A stretch of DNA of 64,000 nt from Rhizobiales bacterium 2SD (GTDB lineage Bacteria; Pseudomonadota; Alphaproteobacteria; Rhizobiales; Beijerinckiaceae): positions 248,001 to 312,000 of the forward strand of contig SCMY01000004.1 in assembly GCA_005502805.1 (NCBI GenBank), written 5' to 3'. This document shows positions 31,351-41,004 of this stretch, piece by piece (positions within the stretch are counted from its first letter, which is position 1; each line of letters opens with the position of its first letter). The notes beneath the pieces were generated by a model. The model searched no databases. It was not told the origin of the DNA and saw nothing but the letters and a program-made list of their open reading frames with translations. The position numbers were made by a program, and so were the translations under genes.

Positions 31351-31616
31351 CGGCGCCGTTTCCGGAAGGCCGCACGGCCAGCTGGCCGATCGTGACGCCC
31401 GAACTCATCGAGCATCACCGCCAGCTCGCTCTGTCCGAGCGTCGCACGGCGATCCACGCCGCCATGCTATGGAGCCTCAATCAGGCCAGCTTTTTTTTTG
31501 CGCTGGCCCCGGCCAAGCTGCTCGGTGCAGGGTTTCCTGCGCCTCACCCCGCCCCGCCGACAAAATCGACCAGCAGCTTGACGTTGAGCGCTGCGATCAC
31601 CACCGCGATCAGATAG
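31347..31616 (+). CDS. Possible small hypothetical protein with a T9 tract
   Basis: 89 aa frame whose ATG overlaps the ABM stop (ATGA). The first 47 residues (including [19 protein letters not shown]) look like a real, charged small alphaproteobacterial protein. Then a run of nine T (31491-31499) encodes Phe-Phe-Phe, and the rest overlaps the 3' end of the convergent mntH gene from 31544 and has no protein character. The gene may end in another frame after the tract, be frameshifted, or not be real. Confidence 0.4.
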   Translation: MTAPFPEGRTASWPIVTPELIEHHRQLALSERRTAIHAAMLWSLNQASFFFALAPAKLLGAGFPAPHPAPPTKSTSSLTLSAAITTAIR

Positions 31617-32890
31617 GCGAAGGCAGACAACCAACGTGGCGCGACGAGCTCGCCCATCTTGGCCTTGTCGGCGGTGAACATCACCAGCGGGAAGACCGCG
31701 AAGGAAAGCTGCAGCGAAAGCACGACCTGCGTCAGGATCAGCAATCGCGCCGTACCGGCATCGCCGTACCAGATCGTAACGGCCGCCGCCGGGATAATCG
31801 CGATGCCGCGCGTGATCAGCCGGCGCAGCCACGGCGGCAGTTTGATCTTGAGGAAGCCCTCCATCACGATCTGGCCGGCCAGCGTCGCCGTCACCGTCGA
31901 ATTGATGCCGCAGCAGAGCAGCGCGATTCCGAACAATGTCGGCGCAATGGCGAGCCCGAGCAGCGGGCCGAGCAGCTTGTGCGCATCGCCGAGCTCGGCG
32001 ACTTCGGTCTGGCCGGTCTTGTGGAAGGTCGCAGCCGCCAGGATCAGGATCGAGGCGTTGATCAAGAGCGCGAACATCAGCGCCACCGTCGAGTCGATCG
32101 TGGCGAATTTCAGCGCCTGGCGCTTCTCCGGCAGGGTCTCGCCATAGGCGCGCGTCTGGACGATGCCCGAATGCAGATAGAGATTATGCGGCATCACGGT
32201 CGCGCCGAGGATGCCGAGCGCGAGGTACAGCATCTCTGGATTGGTGACGATCTGCGTGGTCGGCGCGAAGCCGCGGATCACCTGTCCCCAGTTCGGGTCG
32301 GCCAGCGCGATCTGGATCGCGAAGCAGACCGCGATCACGCCGAGCAGCGTGATGATCAGCGCCTCGACCCAGCGGAAGCCTAGCCGCTGCAGATAGAGGA
32401 TCAGGAAGACGTCGAGCGCCGTGATGATCACGCCAAGCTCGAGCGGAATGCCGAAGATCAGGTTGAGGCCGATGGCGGTGCCGATCACCTCGGCGATGTC
32501 GGTCGCGATGATCGCGACCTCGGCGAGGAACCAGAGCCCATAGGCGACCGGTTTGGGGAAGGCGTCGCGGCAGGCCTGCGCAAGATCGCGCCCCGAGGCG
32601 ATCGCAAGCCGCGCGCAGAGCGACTGCAGCACGATCGCCATGATATTGGAGACCAGCGCAACGACGAGCAGCGTGTAGCCGAACTTGGAGCCGCCAGCGA
32701 GCGAGGTCGCCCAGTTGCCCGGGTCCATATAGCCGACGGCGACGAGGTAACCCGGCCCGAGGAAGGCGGCGGCGCGGCGCCAGCCTGGCCCGGAGCTGCG
32801 CACCGCGATCGAGCGGTGGACATCGGCGAGCGAGGCATCGCCGCGCTCCGTGCGCCAGCCGGATGACGTCCCGTCGACGCGCGCTTCCAT
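31544..32890 (-). CDS. mntH: Nramp-family divalent metal (manganese) transporter
   Basis: 448 aa from ATG 32890; the open frame further upstream runs across the promoter. The first membrane helix holds the metal-binding DPGN motif (56-59) and a later helix MPHNLYLHS, both defining Nramp ion ligands. Eleven or so hydrophobic segments follow. It imports Mn2+ (and some Fe2+) with protons across the inner membrane. Three TTGCAA sequences between 32911 and 32953, just upstream, resemble a manganese/iron regulator (Mur or MntR) site. Confidence 0.95.
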   Translation of the reverse strand: MEARVDGTSSGWRTERGDASLADVHRSIAVRSSGPGWRRAAAFLGPGYLVAVGYMDPGNWATSLAGGSKFGYTLLVVALVSNIMAIVLQSLCARLAIASGRDLAQACRDAFPKPVAYGLWFLAEVAIIATDIAEVIGTAIGLNLIFGIPLELGVIITALDVFLILYLQRLGFRWVEALIITLLGVIAVCFAIQIALADPNWGQVIRGFAPTTQIVTNPEMLYLALGILGATVMPHNLYLHSGIVQTRAYGETLPEKRQALKFATIDSTVALMFALLINASILILAAATFHKTGQTEVAELGDAHKLLGPLLGLAIAPTLFGIALLCCGINSTVTATLAGQIVMEGFLKIKLPPWLRRLITRGIAIIPAAAVTIWYGDAGTARLLILTQVVLSLQLSFAVFPLVMFTADKAKMGELVAPRWLSAFAYLIAVVIAALNVKLLVDFVGGAG

Positions 32891-32910
32891 GGATATCCTC
32901 GATTCTGCAC

Positions 32911-32953
32911 TTGCAAGGCAGTGGCAGGATATGAATTTGCAAATGGATTGCAA
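32911..32953. promoter_or_regulatory. Candidate Mur/MntR operator array upstream of mntH
   Basis: TTGCAA, itself palindromic, occurs at 32911-32916, 32937-32942 and 32948-32953. The last two, TTGCAA-ATGGA-TTGCAA, form a spaced pair, and ATTTGCAAAT (32935-32944) is a perfect 10-bp palindrome. The array begins 21 bp before the mntH ATG. It resembles TGCAAAT-type Mur sites of rhizobia as I recall them. Confidence 0.55.
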
Positions 32954-33126
32954 CTGCATAAATGCCTGCTCCTGGCATGGCAGCCATGGCGCACATGCAA
33001 TGCATCCGCCGCCTCCGACGGTGCCAATCCCAGCAAATGGCACGTTCCGCCCTTTTTCCGCTGCGATTGGCGTGCTACTGCGCGCCGTCGCGCGCGGCCG
33101 CGCTGAAAGAGATTCGCCAAGTCAGC

Positions 33127-33726
33127 ATGTCTTCCTTCCGCAGAGCCCTCGCCCTCGCCGCCATCTCGGGCGCAGCGCTCGCGCTGGCCGTTCCCGCCAA
33201 GGCCGACCGCATCCGCAACCCGACCGCGGTCTTCGCCGGGCTCGACAAGATCACCGGCCGGATCATCTCCTTCGAGGTGGCGATCGACGAGACCGTGCAG
33301 TTCGGCGCGCTCCAGATCACACCGCGCGTCTGCTGGACCCGTCCGCCGACCGAGGCGCCGCAGACGACCTCGTTCACCGAGGTCGACGAGGTCACCTTCA
33401 ACAACGAGTACCGGCGCATCTTCACCGGCTGGATGTACGCCTCCAGCCCTGGCCTGCACGGCGTCGAGCACGCGATCTACGATGTCTGGCTGACCGACTG
33501 CAAAGGCGGCACCGAGCTGGTGGTCGATCCGAAGGAACCGGAGGCGGCGCCCCCGCCACTCACGCCCGAGCAGCGCCGCCCTGCCCGGCCGGCTCAGGCG
33601 CCAAACAATCAGCGCATCGACGTCGCCCCGCCTCAGGGCGTGCCGGTGCAGCCGCGTCAGACACCATCCCAGCGCTTCTTCCCGACCAACCCGGCTCCGG
33701 GGCGCGATCCGGCTGGCAGCAACTGA
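33127..33726 (+). CDS. DUF2155 domain-containing exported protein
   Basis: 199 aa from ATG 33127. A signal peptide ends near AKA (residue 25). The DUF2155 domain spans about 30-135: KITGRIISFEVAIDETVQFG, then LQITPRVCWTRPPTEAPQT and FTGWMYASSPGLHGVEHAIYDVWLTDC, with two conserved Cys likely to form a disulphide. A Pro/Gln-rich C-terminal tail of about 60 residues follows. Function is unknown; in Hyphomicrobiales the gene is often near aat and accBC, as here. Confidence 0.9.
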   Translation: MSSFRRALALAAISGAALALAVPAKADRIRNPTAVFAGLDKITGRIISFEVAIDETVQFGALQITPRVCWTRPPTEAPQTTSFTEVDEVTFNNEYRRIFTGWMYASSPGLHGVEHAIYDVWLTDCKGGTELVVDPKEPEAAPPPLTPEQRRPARPAQAPNNQRIDVAPPQGVPVQPRQTPSQRFFPTNPAPGRDPAGSN

Positions 33727-33728
33727 TC

Positions 33729-34109
33729 GTGGCGCGGGTCACCGGCATTGGTGGCCTGTTTTTCCGCGGCCGCGATCCGCAGACTTTGTCCGCCTGGTAT
33801 GAACGTCATCTCGGCATCGCCGACATGAACAAGGCGGTCTGGAGTCAGGAAGCCGGGTCGACCATTTTCGGGCCCTTTGCCGCCACGACGGAGTATTTCG
33901 GCCGGCCGGACCAGCAATGGATGGTCAATTTCCGCGTCGACGACCTCGACGCGATGATGGCTTCGCTCCGCGCCGCTGGCATTGCCGTCGAGACCCGGCC
34001 GGAATGGGATTCGGAGGTCGGCCGCTTCTGCCGCATCCACGATCCCGAAGGCAATCCGATCGAACTCTGGGAGCCGTCGCCAATGGCGAGCGGCGAACCG
34101 GCAGCCTGA
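33729..34109 (+). CDS. VOC family (glyoxalase-like) protein
   Basis: 126 aa from GTG 33729, 2 bp after the DUF2155 stop. The segment ITGIGGLFFRGRDP-type start (VTGIGGLFFRGRDPQTLSAW) and the C-terminal IHDPEGNPIELWEP, holding the last metal-ligand Glu, are typical of VOC proteins. Two beta-alpha-beta-beta-beta modules can be fitted. It could be a dioxygenase, a glyoxalase-like lyase or a binding protein; nothing here selects one. Its 3' end is 6 bp from the convergent aat gene. Confidence 0.88.
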   Translation: MARVTGIGGLFFRGRDPQTLSAWYERHLGIADMNKAVWSQEAGSTIFGPFAATTEYFGRPDQQWMVNFRVDDLDAMMASLRAAGIAVETRPEWDSEVGRFCRIHDPEGNPIELWEPSPMASGEPAA

Positions 34110-34115
34110 CCAGCC

Positions 34116-34793
34116 TCAGCCAGGCAGCTCCGCCAACGCCTCGCGGCCGGTGACGACCTGCCCCGGCGGCCAGCCCCACCAATCGCCCTCGGCCGCGATC
34201 GCCGCGTCGAGCAGGACGCGATAGGCGTCACGTGGGACCTCGCGCGTGCCGAACTGCGAGAGATGCGCAGTCTGGAACTGGGTATCGAGCAGACGGTAGC
34301 CGCCGCGCCGCAACCGGGCGACGAGATGCGCCAGCGCAACCTTCGAGGCATCGGTCTCGCGATGGAACATGCTCTCGCCGAAGAAGGCTCCGCCGAGCGA
34401 GAGCCCGTAGAGTCCGCCGACCAGCCTGCCTTCGCGCCAGCATTCGACAGTATGGACATAGCCGAGGTGGAACAGCTCGCCATAGAGCCCCCGGATGCGG
34501 CCATTGATCCAGGTCTCGGCCCGGTCCGGCCGGCTTTCGGCACATGCCGCGATCACGCCCGCGAAATCCTGGTCGACCCTGATCTCGAAACGGTCGGAGC
34601 GGACGGTGCGTGCCAGCCTGCCCGGCAGATGGAAGGCGTCGAGCGGGATGATGCCGCGGATGTCCGGCTCGACCCAGAACAGGCCGGGATCGTCGGCGCT
34701 CTCTGCCATCGGGAAGACGCCGGCTGCATAGGCGCGCAGCAGGATTTCCGGCGTGATCGCCGGCGCGCGCGCGGGTGTGGAACGGGCCTTCAT
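34116..34793 (-). CDS. aat: Leucyl/phenylalanyl-tRNA--protein transferase
   Basis: 225 aa. It transfers Leu or Phe from aminoacyl-tRNA to proteins with N-terminal Arg or Lys, marking them for ClpAP (N-end rule). Diagnostic stretches are [36 protein letters not shown] and [15 protein letters not shown]. Length is near the usual 200-250 aa. It is convergent with the VOC gene and separated from accC by a 108-bp repeat. Confidence 0.97.
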   Translation of the reverse strand: MKARSTPARAPAITPEILLRAYAAGVFPMAESADDPGLFWVEPDIRGIIPLDAFHLPGRLARTVRSDRFEIRVDQDFAGVIAACAESRPDRAETWINGRIRGLYGELFHLGYVHTVECWREGRLVGGLYGLSLGGAFFGESMFHRETDASKVALAHLVARLRRGGYRLLDTQFQTAHLSQFGTREVPRDAYRVLLDAAIAAEGDWWGWPPGQVVTGREALAELPG

Positions 34794-34836
34794 GCAGTGA
34801 TGGGAGCGCGGGCCGGCGGTTGTGTCAAACCATGGC

Positions 34837-34944
34837 CGTCATTCTCGGGCGGCGCGAAGCGCCACCCGAGAATCTCGTGACGAGAGGAAGTCGATCGGCG
34901 CCTTCATCCGGCCTGAGATGCTCGGATCAAGCCCGAGCATGACG
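34837..34944. repeat. 108-bp intergenic repeat, copy A
   Basis: The element is bounded by CGTCATTCTCGGGC at one end and GCCCGAGCATGACG at the other, which are imperfect inverted repeats. A first hairpin pairs ATTCTCGGG with CCCGAGAAT; a second is CTCGGATCAAGCCCGAG. An equally long copy with matching ends and a diverged centre lies at 57651-57758. It fills the gap between aat and accC. Confidence 0.85.
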
Positions 34945-34958
34945 AGGTTAAACGAGGC

Positions 34959-36323
34959 TCACCCCTCGCCCGGCTGCTCCATGCCGCCATTGGCGAGGAA
35001 TTTCTCCAGCCAATGGATGTTGTAGTCGCCGTTCAGCATGTCCTGGTTGCGCACCAGCGTGCGGAACAGCGGCAGCGTCGTGTCGACGCCGTCGACGACG
35101 AATTCATCGAGCGAACGGCGCAGCCGCATCAGGCATTCGGCCCGGTTGCGGCCATGCACGATCAGCTTGCCGACCAGCGAGTCGTAGTGCGGCGGGATGA
35201 CATAGCCCTGATACGCCGCCGAATCGACGCGCACGCCGAGCCCGCCCGGCGTATGGAACGAGGCGATCTTGCCGGGCGAGGGCCGGAAGGTCGCGGGATG
35301 CTCGGCATTGACGCGGCATTCGATGGCATGGCCCTCGATGACGACGTCCTTCTGGCTGATCGAGAGCGGCGCGCCGGCGGCGATCCGGATCTGCTCGTTG
35401 ACGAGGTCGATCCCGGTGATCATCTCGGTGACCGGATGCTCGACCTGGATGCGCGTGTTCATCTCGATGAAGTAGAACTCGCCGTCCTCGTAGAGGAACT
35501 CGATCGTGCCGGCGCCGAGATAGCCCATATCGGCCATCGCCTTGGCGCAGATATTGCCGATCCGGTCGCGCTCGCCGGCGTTGAGCGCCGGAGACGGCCC
35601 CTCCTCCCAGACCTTCTGGTGGCGGCGCTGCAGCGAGCAGTCGCGCTCGCCGAGATGGATCGCCCGGCCCTTGCCATCACCGAGCACCTGGATCTCGATA
35701 TGGCGCGGCTTCTCGAGGTATTTCTCGATATAGACGGCGTCGTCGCCGAAATTGGCCTTGGCTTCACTGCGGGCGGTGGCGAGCATGACGGACACCTCGT
35801 CCTCGCTGCGCACGACCTTCATGCCCTTGCCGCCGCCGCCGGACGCCGCCTTGATGATGACGGGCAGGCCGATCTCGCGGATGATGCGCAGCGCCTCCTC
35901 GTCATCGGCGACGCCGCCTTCCGAGCCCGGCACGCAGGGGATGCCGAGACGCTTGGCGGTGCGCTTGGCCTCGATCTTGTCGCCCATGCTGCGGATATGC
36001 TCGGCCTTCGGGCCGATGAAGGTGATGTTGTGCCGTTCCAGGATCTCGGCGAAGCGGGCGTTCTCGGAGAGGAAGCCGTAGCCGGGATGGACCGCGTCCG
36101 CCCCGGTGATCTCGCAGGCGGCGATCAGCGCGGGAATGTTGAGATAGCTCTCGCGCGCCGGCGGCGGGCCGATGCAGACGCTCTCGTCGGCGAGGCGCAC
36201 ATGCATGGCGTTGGCGTCTGCAGTCGAATGCACCGCGACCGTGGCGATGCCGAGCTCCTTGGCGGCCCGCAGCACCCGCAGCGCGATCTCGCCGCGATTG
36301 GCGATCAGGATCTTGTCGAACAT
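34959..36323 (-). CDS. accC: Acetyl-CoA carboxylase, biotin carboxylase subunit
   Basis: 454 aa. It carboxylates the biotin on AccB using ATP and bicarbonate, the first step of fatty-acid synthesis. The opening [20 protein letters not shown], the ATP-grasp Gly-rich loop [14 protein letters not shown], and the catalytic stretch [14 protein letters not shown] are diagnostic. It lies 30 bp downstream of accB in the usual accBC operon. The carboxyltransferase genes accA and accD are elsewhere. Confidence 0.98.
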   Translation of the reverse strand: MFDKILIANRGEIALRVLRAAKELGIATVAVHSTADANAMHVRLADESVCIGPPPARESYLNIPALIAACEITGADAVHPGYGFLSENARFAEILERHNITFIGPKAEHIRSMGDKIEAKRTAKRLGIPCVPGSEGGVADDEEALRIIREIGLPVIIKAASGGGGKGMKVVRSEDEVSVMLATARSEAKANFGDDAVYIEKYLEKPRHIEIQVLGDGKGRAIHLGERDCSLQRRHQKVWEEGPSPALNAGERDRIGNICAKAMADMGYLGAGTIEFLYEDGEFYFIEMNTRIQVEHPVTEMITGIDLVNEQIRIAAGAPLSISQKDVVIEGHAIECRVNAEHPATFRPSPGKIASFHTPGGLGVRVDSAAYQGYVIPPHYDSLVGKLIVHGRNRAECLMRLRRSLDEFVVDGVDTTLPLFRTLVRNQDMLNGDYNIHWLEKFLANGGMEQPGEG

Positions 36324-36353
36324 CTCAGCGCGCTCCCGTCGGTTCGGGCCGGC

Positions 36354-36824
36354 TCACTCGATCACCAGCAGCGGCTCGCCGTATTCGACCGGCTGGCCGT
36401 CTTCCACCAGGATCGCGGTCACCTTGCCGGCACGCGGCGCGACGATGTCGTTGAAGGTCTTCATGGCTTCGACGAGCAGCACGCGCTCGCCCGCCTTCAC
36501 CTCCTGGCCGACCTCGATGAAGGGCTTCGCCTCGGGCGAGGGCCGGCGATAGGCCGTGCCGACCATCGGCGAGTTGACGGTGCCGGGATGCGCAGCGGCG
36601 GCCTTGGCGTCGACCGGGGCGGCGGCAGACGCCGCGACTGCTGCGGGCGCAGCGGCGAAGGCCGGCGCAGCCGCGACCGGGGCCATCACCGTCGCGGTGA
36701 TGGTGCGGGCGACGCGGATGCGCAGATCGCCCTTCTGCACCTCGATCTCGGTCAGATCGGTCTCGTTGATCAGCTGCGCCATCTCGCGCACGAGTTCGGG
36801 ATCGATGGGGCTCTTGGTCGCCAT
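36354..36824 (-). CDS. accB: Acetyl-CoA carboxylase biotin carboxyl carrier protein
   Basis: 156 aa from ATG 36824; a GTG at 36836 would add four residues and cannot be excluded. An N-terminal helix region (to about 45) and an Ala/Pro-rich linker (about 46-85) precede the biotinyl domain with the biotin-accepting Lys in VEAMKTFN. The [17 protein letters not shown] thumb is typical. It carries CO2 from AccC to the carboxyltransferase. Confidence 0.96.
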   Translation of the reverse strand: MATKSPIDPELVREMAQLINETDLTEIEVQKGDLRIRVARTITATVMAPVAAAPAFAAAPAAVAASAAAPVDAKAAAAHPGTVNSPMVGTAYRRPSPEAKPFIEVGQEVKAGERVLLVEAMKTFNDIVAPRAGKVTAILVEDGQPVEYGEPLLVIE

Positions 36825-37010
36825 GGCGGATTTCACCGTCTTCGTGAGCTCGATGGGCGGGACGGCAGGTCCCGAAGAGGATGCGCATATGCGAATGAAT
36901 GGCGCCGGATCAAGCCGGCCGCCTCGCGATGTCGCGCGTCTTTACCCAAAACCGAGCATCAGGAAAAGGGCGAAAGGAGCCCCGTCCAAGGCGAAACGGG
37001 GCTCGCTCCC

Positions 37011-37622
37011 TCATCCGGCGTCTGGGAGCGTCAGGATGGCGTCGGTATCGAGCACCTCGGCGAAGGTGTCGGCGAGCGCCACCAGCGACGACCGGTGCAG
37101 TTCGGCATGCGGCACGGTCGTCCCGCCCGGTCCGGTGATGTCGCGGGTCGCACAGGCATCGGCGGCGACGATGACGCCGTAGCCGAGCGGCACCGCATCG
37201 CGCGTCGCCCCCGCCACGCAGGCGTGGGTCATCAACCCGCTGACGATCAGGGTCTTCACGCCGCGAGCTTTCAGCCGGGCGTCGAGATCGCTGGTCGGAA
37301 AGACGCTGACCGAGCTCTTTCGTACCGTCTCATGGTGCGGCGCCGGCGTGACCAGCGGATGAAAGGCGACCGTCTCGCCATCTTCGGCGAAGATCGGCGC
37401 GCCGGCCGGCGTCACATGCTGGACGTGATAGACCGGGATGCCGGCGGCGTCCGCCTTGTCGATCAGCCGCCTGGCGTTGGCTAGCGCCTTGCCGCCGTCC
37501 GGGATCGGCATCTTGCCGTCGAAATACTCCTTCTGGAAATCGATCACCAGCAAGGCGCTCGTCTGCGGATCGAGGCTCCCGGGGGCGCTTGCGCCGGTCA
37601 TCTCTCGAATGGTCTGGGTCAT
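37011..37622 (-). CDS. Cysteine hydrolase, isochorismatase family
   Basis: 203 aa from ATG 37622, which has AAGGAG upstream. The triad is Asp28 (VIDFQKEYF), Lys102 (VRKSSVSVF) and Cys135 (GLMTHACVAGATRDA). Members hydrolyse N-carbamoyl compounds, nicotinamide, peroxyureidoacrylate or vinyl ethers. The gene is divergent from a GlxA-type regulator 117 bp away, which probably controls it, a common pairing. The substrate is unknown. Confidence 0.92.
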   Translation of the reverse strand: MTQTIREMTGASAPGSLDPQTSALLVIDFQKEYFDGKMPIPDGGKALANARRLIDKADAAGIPVYHVQHVTPAGAPIFAEDGETVAFHPLVTPAPHHETVRKSSVSVFPTSDLDARLKARGVKTLIVSGLMTHACVAGATRDAVPLGYGVIVAADACATRDITGPGGTTVPHAELHRSSLVALADTFAEVLDTDAILTLPDAG

Positions 37623-37739
37623 GGCTGGCTCCTTCGCCGTCTCTGCTACCGCCCAGACTGACCGATTGCCGGCTGCGTGAAAGTGGCCCGAAAGACAATA
37701 TGTGATAGGATCAGGCCAAATCTTCCGACCGACCTTGCC

Positions 37740-38696
37740 ATGCACACCGTTGCCGTCCTCGCCTATGAGGGGGTCATCCCCTTCCATCTCTCGATCCCCT
37801 GCATCGTCTTCGGCGACGATCTGCTGAAGCTGGGCGTGCCGCGCTATCGCCTGCTGATCTGCGGCGAGAAGACCGGGCTGGTTCCGACGATCTCCGGCTT
37901 CCAGATCGGCGTGCAGCACGGGCTCGAAGCCCTCGCGCAAGCCGACACCGTGATCGTCCCGGCCTGGCGCGATCCGATCGATCCGCCTTCCGATGCGCTG
38001 CTCGGCGCTCTGCGCGCCGCCCATGCACGCGGTGCCCGAATCGTCGGACTATGCCTGGGGACCTTCGTCCTGGCGCGCGCCGGTCTGCTGGAAGGCCGCA
38101 CAGCTTCGACGCACTGGGCCTGGGCCGACGAATTCGAGCGGGCCTATCCGGACGTCACGCTGGATCGCAATGCGCTCTATGTCGACGATGGCGACATCCT
38201 GACTTCGGCCGGAACTGCGGCTGCGATCGATTGCTGCCTGCATCTGATCCGCCGCGACCATGGCGCCGAGATCGCCAATCGCATCGCCCGGCGGCTGGTG
38301 GTCGCGCCGCATCGCCATGGCGGGCAGGCGCAATACATCGAGAGCCCCCTGCCCGCCTTCGGCAATCCCGATCAGCTCTCGTCGACGCTGGAATGGGCGC
38401 TGGCGCATCTCAACCAGCCGCTCGGCCTGGAGCAATTGGCGGCGCGCGCCGGGATGAGCCTGCGCAGCTTCACCCGCCGCTTCAAGCAGAAGACGGGCGT
38501 GACCGTCATCCAGTGGCTGCTGAATCATCGCCTCGCCGAGGCGCAGCGGCTGCTCGAAACCGGTGATTGCTCGATCGAGCAGATCGCCGAGATGGCCGGC
38601 TTCGGCTCGGCCGTCTCGCTCCGACAGCATTTTACTCGGGCGTTTTCGATCTCGCCGGCCAGCTATCGCCGGCAATTCAGAAGGAAGGCGGCCTAG
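37740..38696 (+). CDS. GlxA family transcriptional regulator (DJ-1/PfpI + AraC domains)
   Basis: 318 aa from ATG 37740. Residues 1-170 form a class I glutamine-amidotransferase-like (DJ-1/PfpI) sensor domain with the conserved Cys105 (GLCLGTFVLA) and His125. Residues from about 215 are an AraC double helix-turn-helix (LEQLAARAGMSLRSFTRRF, then IEQIAEMAGFGSAVSLRQHF). Such regulators activate genes for small nitrogenous compounds such as carnitine, arginine or nicotinate derivatives. The divergent isochorismatase gene is the obvious target. Confidence 0.94.
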   Translation: MHTVAVLAYEGVIPFHLSIPCIVFGDDLLKLGVPRYRLLICGEKTGLVPTISGFQIGVQHGLEALAQADTVIVPAWRDPIDPPSDALLGALRAAHARGARIVGLCLGTFVLARAGLLEGRTASTHWAWADEFERAYPDVTLDRNALYVDDGDILTSAGTAAAIDCCLHLIRRDHGAEIANRIARRLVVAPHRHGGQAQYIESPLPAFGNPDQLSSTLEWALAHLNQPLGLEQLAARAGMSLRSFTRRFKQKTGVTVIQWLLNHRLAEAQRLLETGDCSIEQIAEMAGFGSAVSLRQHFTRAFSISPASYRRQFRRKAA

Positions 38697-38775
38697 CACT
38701 CAAACGACGAGGGCAACCCGGCGTAAACCGCTGGATTGCCCTCGCCTCGTCAGATGATCGCTGTGATCGGTGGCC

Positions 38776-39558
38776 TCAGCCGCTGCAGGTCGCCTTGCCG
38801 CATTTGCGGACCGCCTCGATCTTCTGCTTCAGCGCCGCCTGCCCGACCGCGCCGAACACGACCTCGTCGCCGACGATGAAGGCCGGCGTGCCGGTGAGGC
38901 CGAGCCTGTCGCCGAGCGCGACGGTCTGCTCGATCACCGCGCGCGTCGCCGGCGCCTCCATCTCCTTCTTGATGCGCTCGATGTCGGCGCCGGCTTCCTT
39001 GGCGATCTCGAGCGCCTTGGCGCCGTTGATGCGGCCCTTGGTGGCCATCAGCTTGAGGTGGAAATCCCAGTATTTCTGACCCTGCAGCTGGTTCTTGACC
39101 GCGATCGCGACGCGGCTCGCCTCGACGGAATCAGGACCGAGGATCGGAAAGTCCTTGATCACGACCTTCAGCTTCGGGTCGGCCTTGACCAGATTGTTGA
39201 CGTCTTCCATCGCCCGTTTGCAGAAGCCGCAATTGTAATCCATGAACTCGACCAGCGTGACGTCGCCCTGCGGATTGCCGGCGATCACCGATGTCGCAGG
39301 ATCGGTCAGGCTCGCCTTCTCGGCGGCGAGCGCATTGCGCTGGGCCTCGACCTGCGCGACCTGGTTGCGCTTTTCGAGCTCGACCAGCGCCTCCTGGATC
39401 AGCTCCGGATTCTTCAGCAGCGTCTCCTTGATCAGATCGACCACGGCCTTGCGCTGATCAGGAGAAAGCGCCTGGGCCTGCGCCGACAAAGAGGCAGCGC
39501 CGAGCGCGCAGGCGGCGATGCCGGCGAGCGCCAGACGACGCAGCGAAGAGAAGATCAT
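38776..39558 (-). CDS. DsbA family thiol:disulphide oxidoreductase (exported)
   Basis: 260 aa from ATG 39558. A signal peptide (cleavage near AQAQA, residue 30) and a helical N-terminal extension (about 31-85) precede the thioredoxin fold. The active site is Cys110-Gly-Phe-Cys113 and the cis-Pro loop is TGTPAFIVGDEVV. The N-terminal extension resembles ScsC/BdbD-like proteins that may oligomerise and act as isomerases or copper-resistance factors. A C-terminal Cys pair (CGKATC) is also present. It is 36 bp downstream of the M48 protease gene. Confidence 0.93.
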   Translation of the reverse strand: MIFSSLRRLALAGIAACALGAASLSAQAQALSPDQRKAVVDLIKETLLKNPELIQEALVELEKRNQVAQVEAQRNALAAEKASLTDPATSVIAGNPQGDVTLVEFMDYNCGFCKRAMEDVNNLVKADPKLKVVIKDFPILGPDSVEASRVAIAVKNQLQGQKYWDFHLKLMATKGRINGAKALEIAKEAGADIERIKKEMEAPATRAVIEQTVALGDRLGLTGTPAFIVGDEVVFGAVGQAALKQKIEAVRKCGKATCSG

Positions 39559-39594
39559 GGTGACGGTCCTTTCCAGGGGCACGATTCGCGCCCG

Positions 39595-41004
39595 CTATCG
39601 TTGTTTGTCGGGAGGAACATACTCGACGATGTCGCGGGCGCGCAGTGCCGCAGGCGAGCCCTGCGGCAATTTGGCCAGCGCCCGGCTCGCTTGGGTGTGG
39701 GCGACGGTCCAGTTGCCGGTGGTGAAGGCGTATTGCGCGGCCGAGAGCTCGGCCATCGCGATATTACCCTTGGCGGCGTAAGCGTTCGAGAGGTGCTGGT
39801 GCGCCTCGGCTGAGTCGGGCTCGCGCGCCGCGGCGTTCGAGAGTTCGCGAATGGCCTCGTCGAGCAGCGCCTTGTCGCCGGTCTGCTGCAGCGCATGGCC
39901 GAGCATCTGCCGGATCAGCCCGGCCTGCGGCGCCAGCGAAACCGCCTGACGCAGCACCGGCACGGCTTCGCGAACCCGCCCCGCCTCAAGCAAAGCCTGG
40001 CCCTTGAGCTCGAGGAAATAGGCGTTGCGCGGCTGCTCGCCGATCAGCCTGTCCATCGCCGCCAGTGCCTGCGCCATCCGGCCGGAACGATAGTCGCTGA
40101 TGGCGCGGGCATAGCGCGCCGCCATAGATTGGTCGGCCATGCCGTAACGACGGGCGACGCCGCCTTCGCGCTCGACGAAACCCATCAGCTTGGCGCGCAT
40201 CAGATCGTGCCGCGCCTGCAGCGCCGGCGGATCGGGCTTGTCGAAATTGGAGCTCTGCTTCGCCAGCGTCTCGAGCTGCGCGATGCGCTCGGCCGGCATC
40301 GGATGGCTGAGCGTATAGGGGTCGATCGCCTTCGACAGAAAGGCGCTGTTCTCGGCGAAGCGCCGGAAGACGGTGAGCATGCCCTTGGCCGACAGGCCGG
40401 CGGCGGCAAGAAAGCGGACAGCCGCCCGATCGGCCGCCTGCTCCTCCGAGCGTTGATAAGCGAGCAGCGAGCGCCGCACCAGTTCCTGCGGCCCTGTGAT
40501 CGCCCCCATCGCGCCGACGCCGGTATTGCCCATCGACGAGCCGCCGCTGCGCGCACCGGCAACAACGCCGCCGACGCCGACGAGCAGGCCGGCAATCGAG
40601 AGAATCTGTGCGTTCTGCATCTCCTGCCGCAGGCGCGCCAGGTGGCCACCGGCGAGATGGCCGCTCTCATGGGCGAGGACGCCGATCACCTCATTCGGCG
40701 TCGCCGTATCCATCAGCACGCCGACATTGACGAAGATCGACTTGCCGTCGGCCACGAAAGCGTTGAAGGCGCGATCGTTGATCAGGATGATCCTGGTCCC
40801 GCCCGCATTGATGCCGGCGGCCTTGAAGATCGGCGCCGCGTAGTCGCGCAACAATTGCTCGATCTCAGCGTCACGGATCAGAGAGACCGAACTCTTCGGT
40901 GCCTGCGCGCCGGCCGGCATCGCAGCCGTAAGCAAGCCCAGCCCGGCAGCGAATGATCGTCGCAGGCGAGTGCAAGCTGGAAAGCGGAGGCGAAAGGACT
41001 GCAT
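39595..41004 (-). CDS. M48 family metalloprotease with TPR domain (BepA/YfgC-like)
   Basis: 469 aa. A signal peptide ends near AGAQA (about residue 35). The zinc motif His112-Glu-Ser-Gly-His116 and the third ligand region EEQAADRAAVRFL define M48 peptidases. The C-terminal part has tetratricopeptide-like helices (YFLELKGQALLEAGRVREAV). BepA-type proteins live in the periplasm and degrade or help assemble outer-membrane beta-barrels such as LptD. The coupling with a periplasmic disulphide enzyme gene just downstream fits envelope quality control. Confidence 0.94.
   Translation of the reverse strand: MQSFRLRFPACTRLRRSFAAGLGLLTAAMPAGAQAPKSSVSLIRDAEIEQLLRDYAAPIFKAAGINAGGTRIILINDRAFNAFVADGKSIFVNVGVLMDTATPNEVIGVLAHESGHLAGGHLARLRQEMQNAQILSIAGLLVGVGGVVAGARSGGSSMGNTGVGAMGAITGPQELVRRSLLAYQRSEEQAADRAAVRFLAAAGLSAKGMLTVFRRFAENSAFLSKAIDPYTLSHPMPAERIAQLETLAKQSSNFDKPDPPALQARHDLMRAKLMGFVEREGGVARRYGMADQSMAARYARAISDYRSGRMAQALAAMDRLIGEQPRNAYFLELKGQALLEAGRVREAVPVLRQAVSLAPQAGLIRQMLGHALQQTGDKALLDEAIRELSNAAAREPDSAEAHQHLSNAYAAKGNIAMAELSAAQYAFTTGNWTVAHTQASRALAKLPQGSPAALRARDIVEYVPPDKQR

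Noticed and set aside
31480..31500. T9 run as a normal rho-independent terminator
   Set aside because: The preceding stem is only 4 bp (GCCT/AGGC) and lies 4 nt away, so it is too weak to call a terminator.
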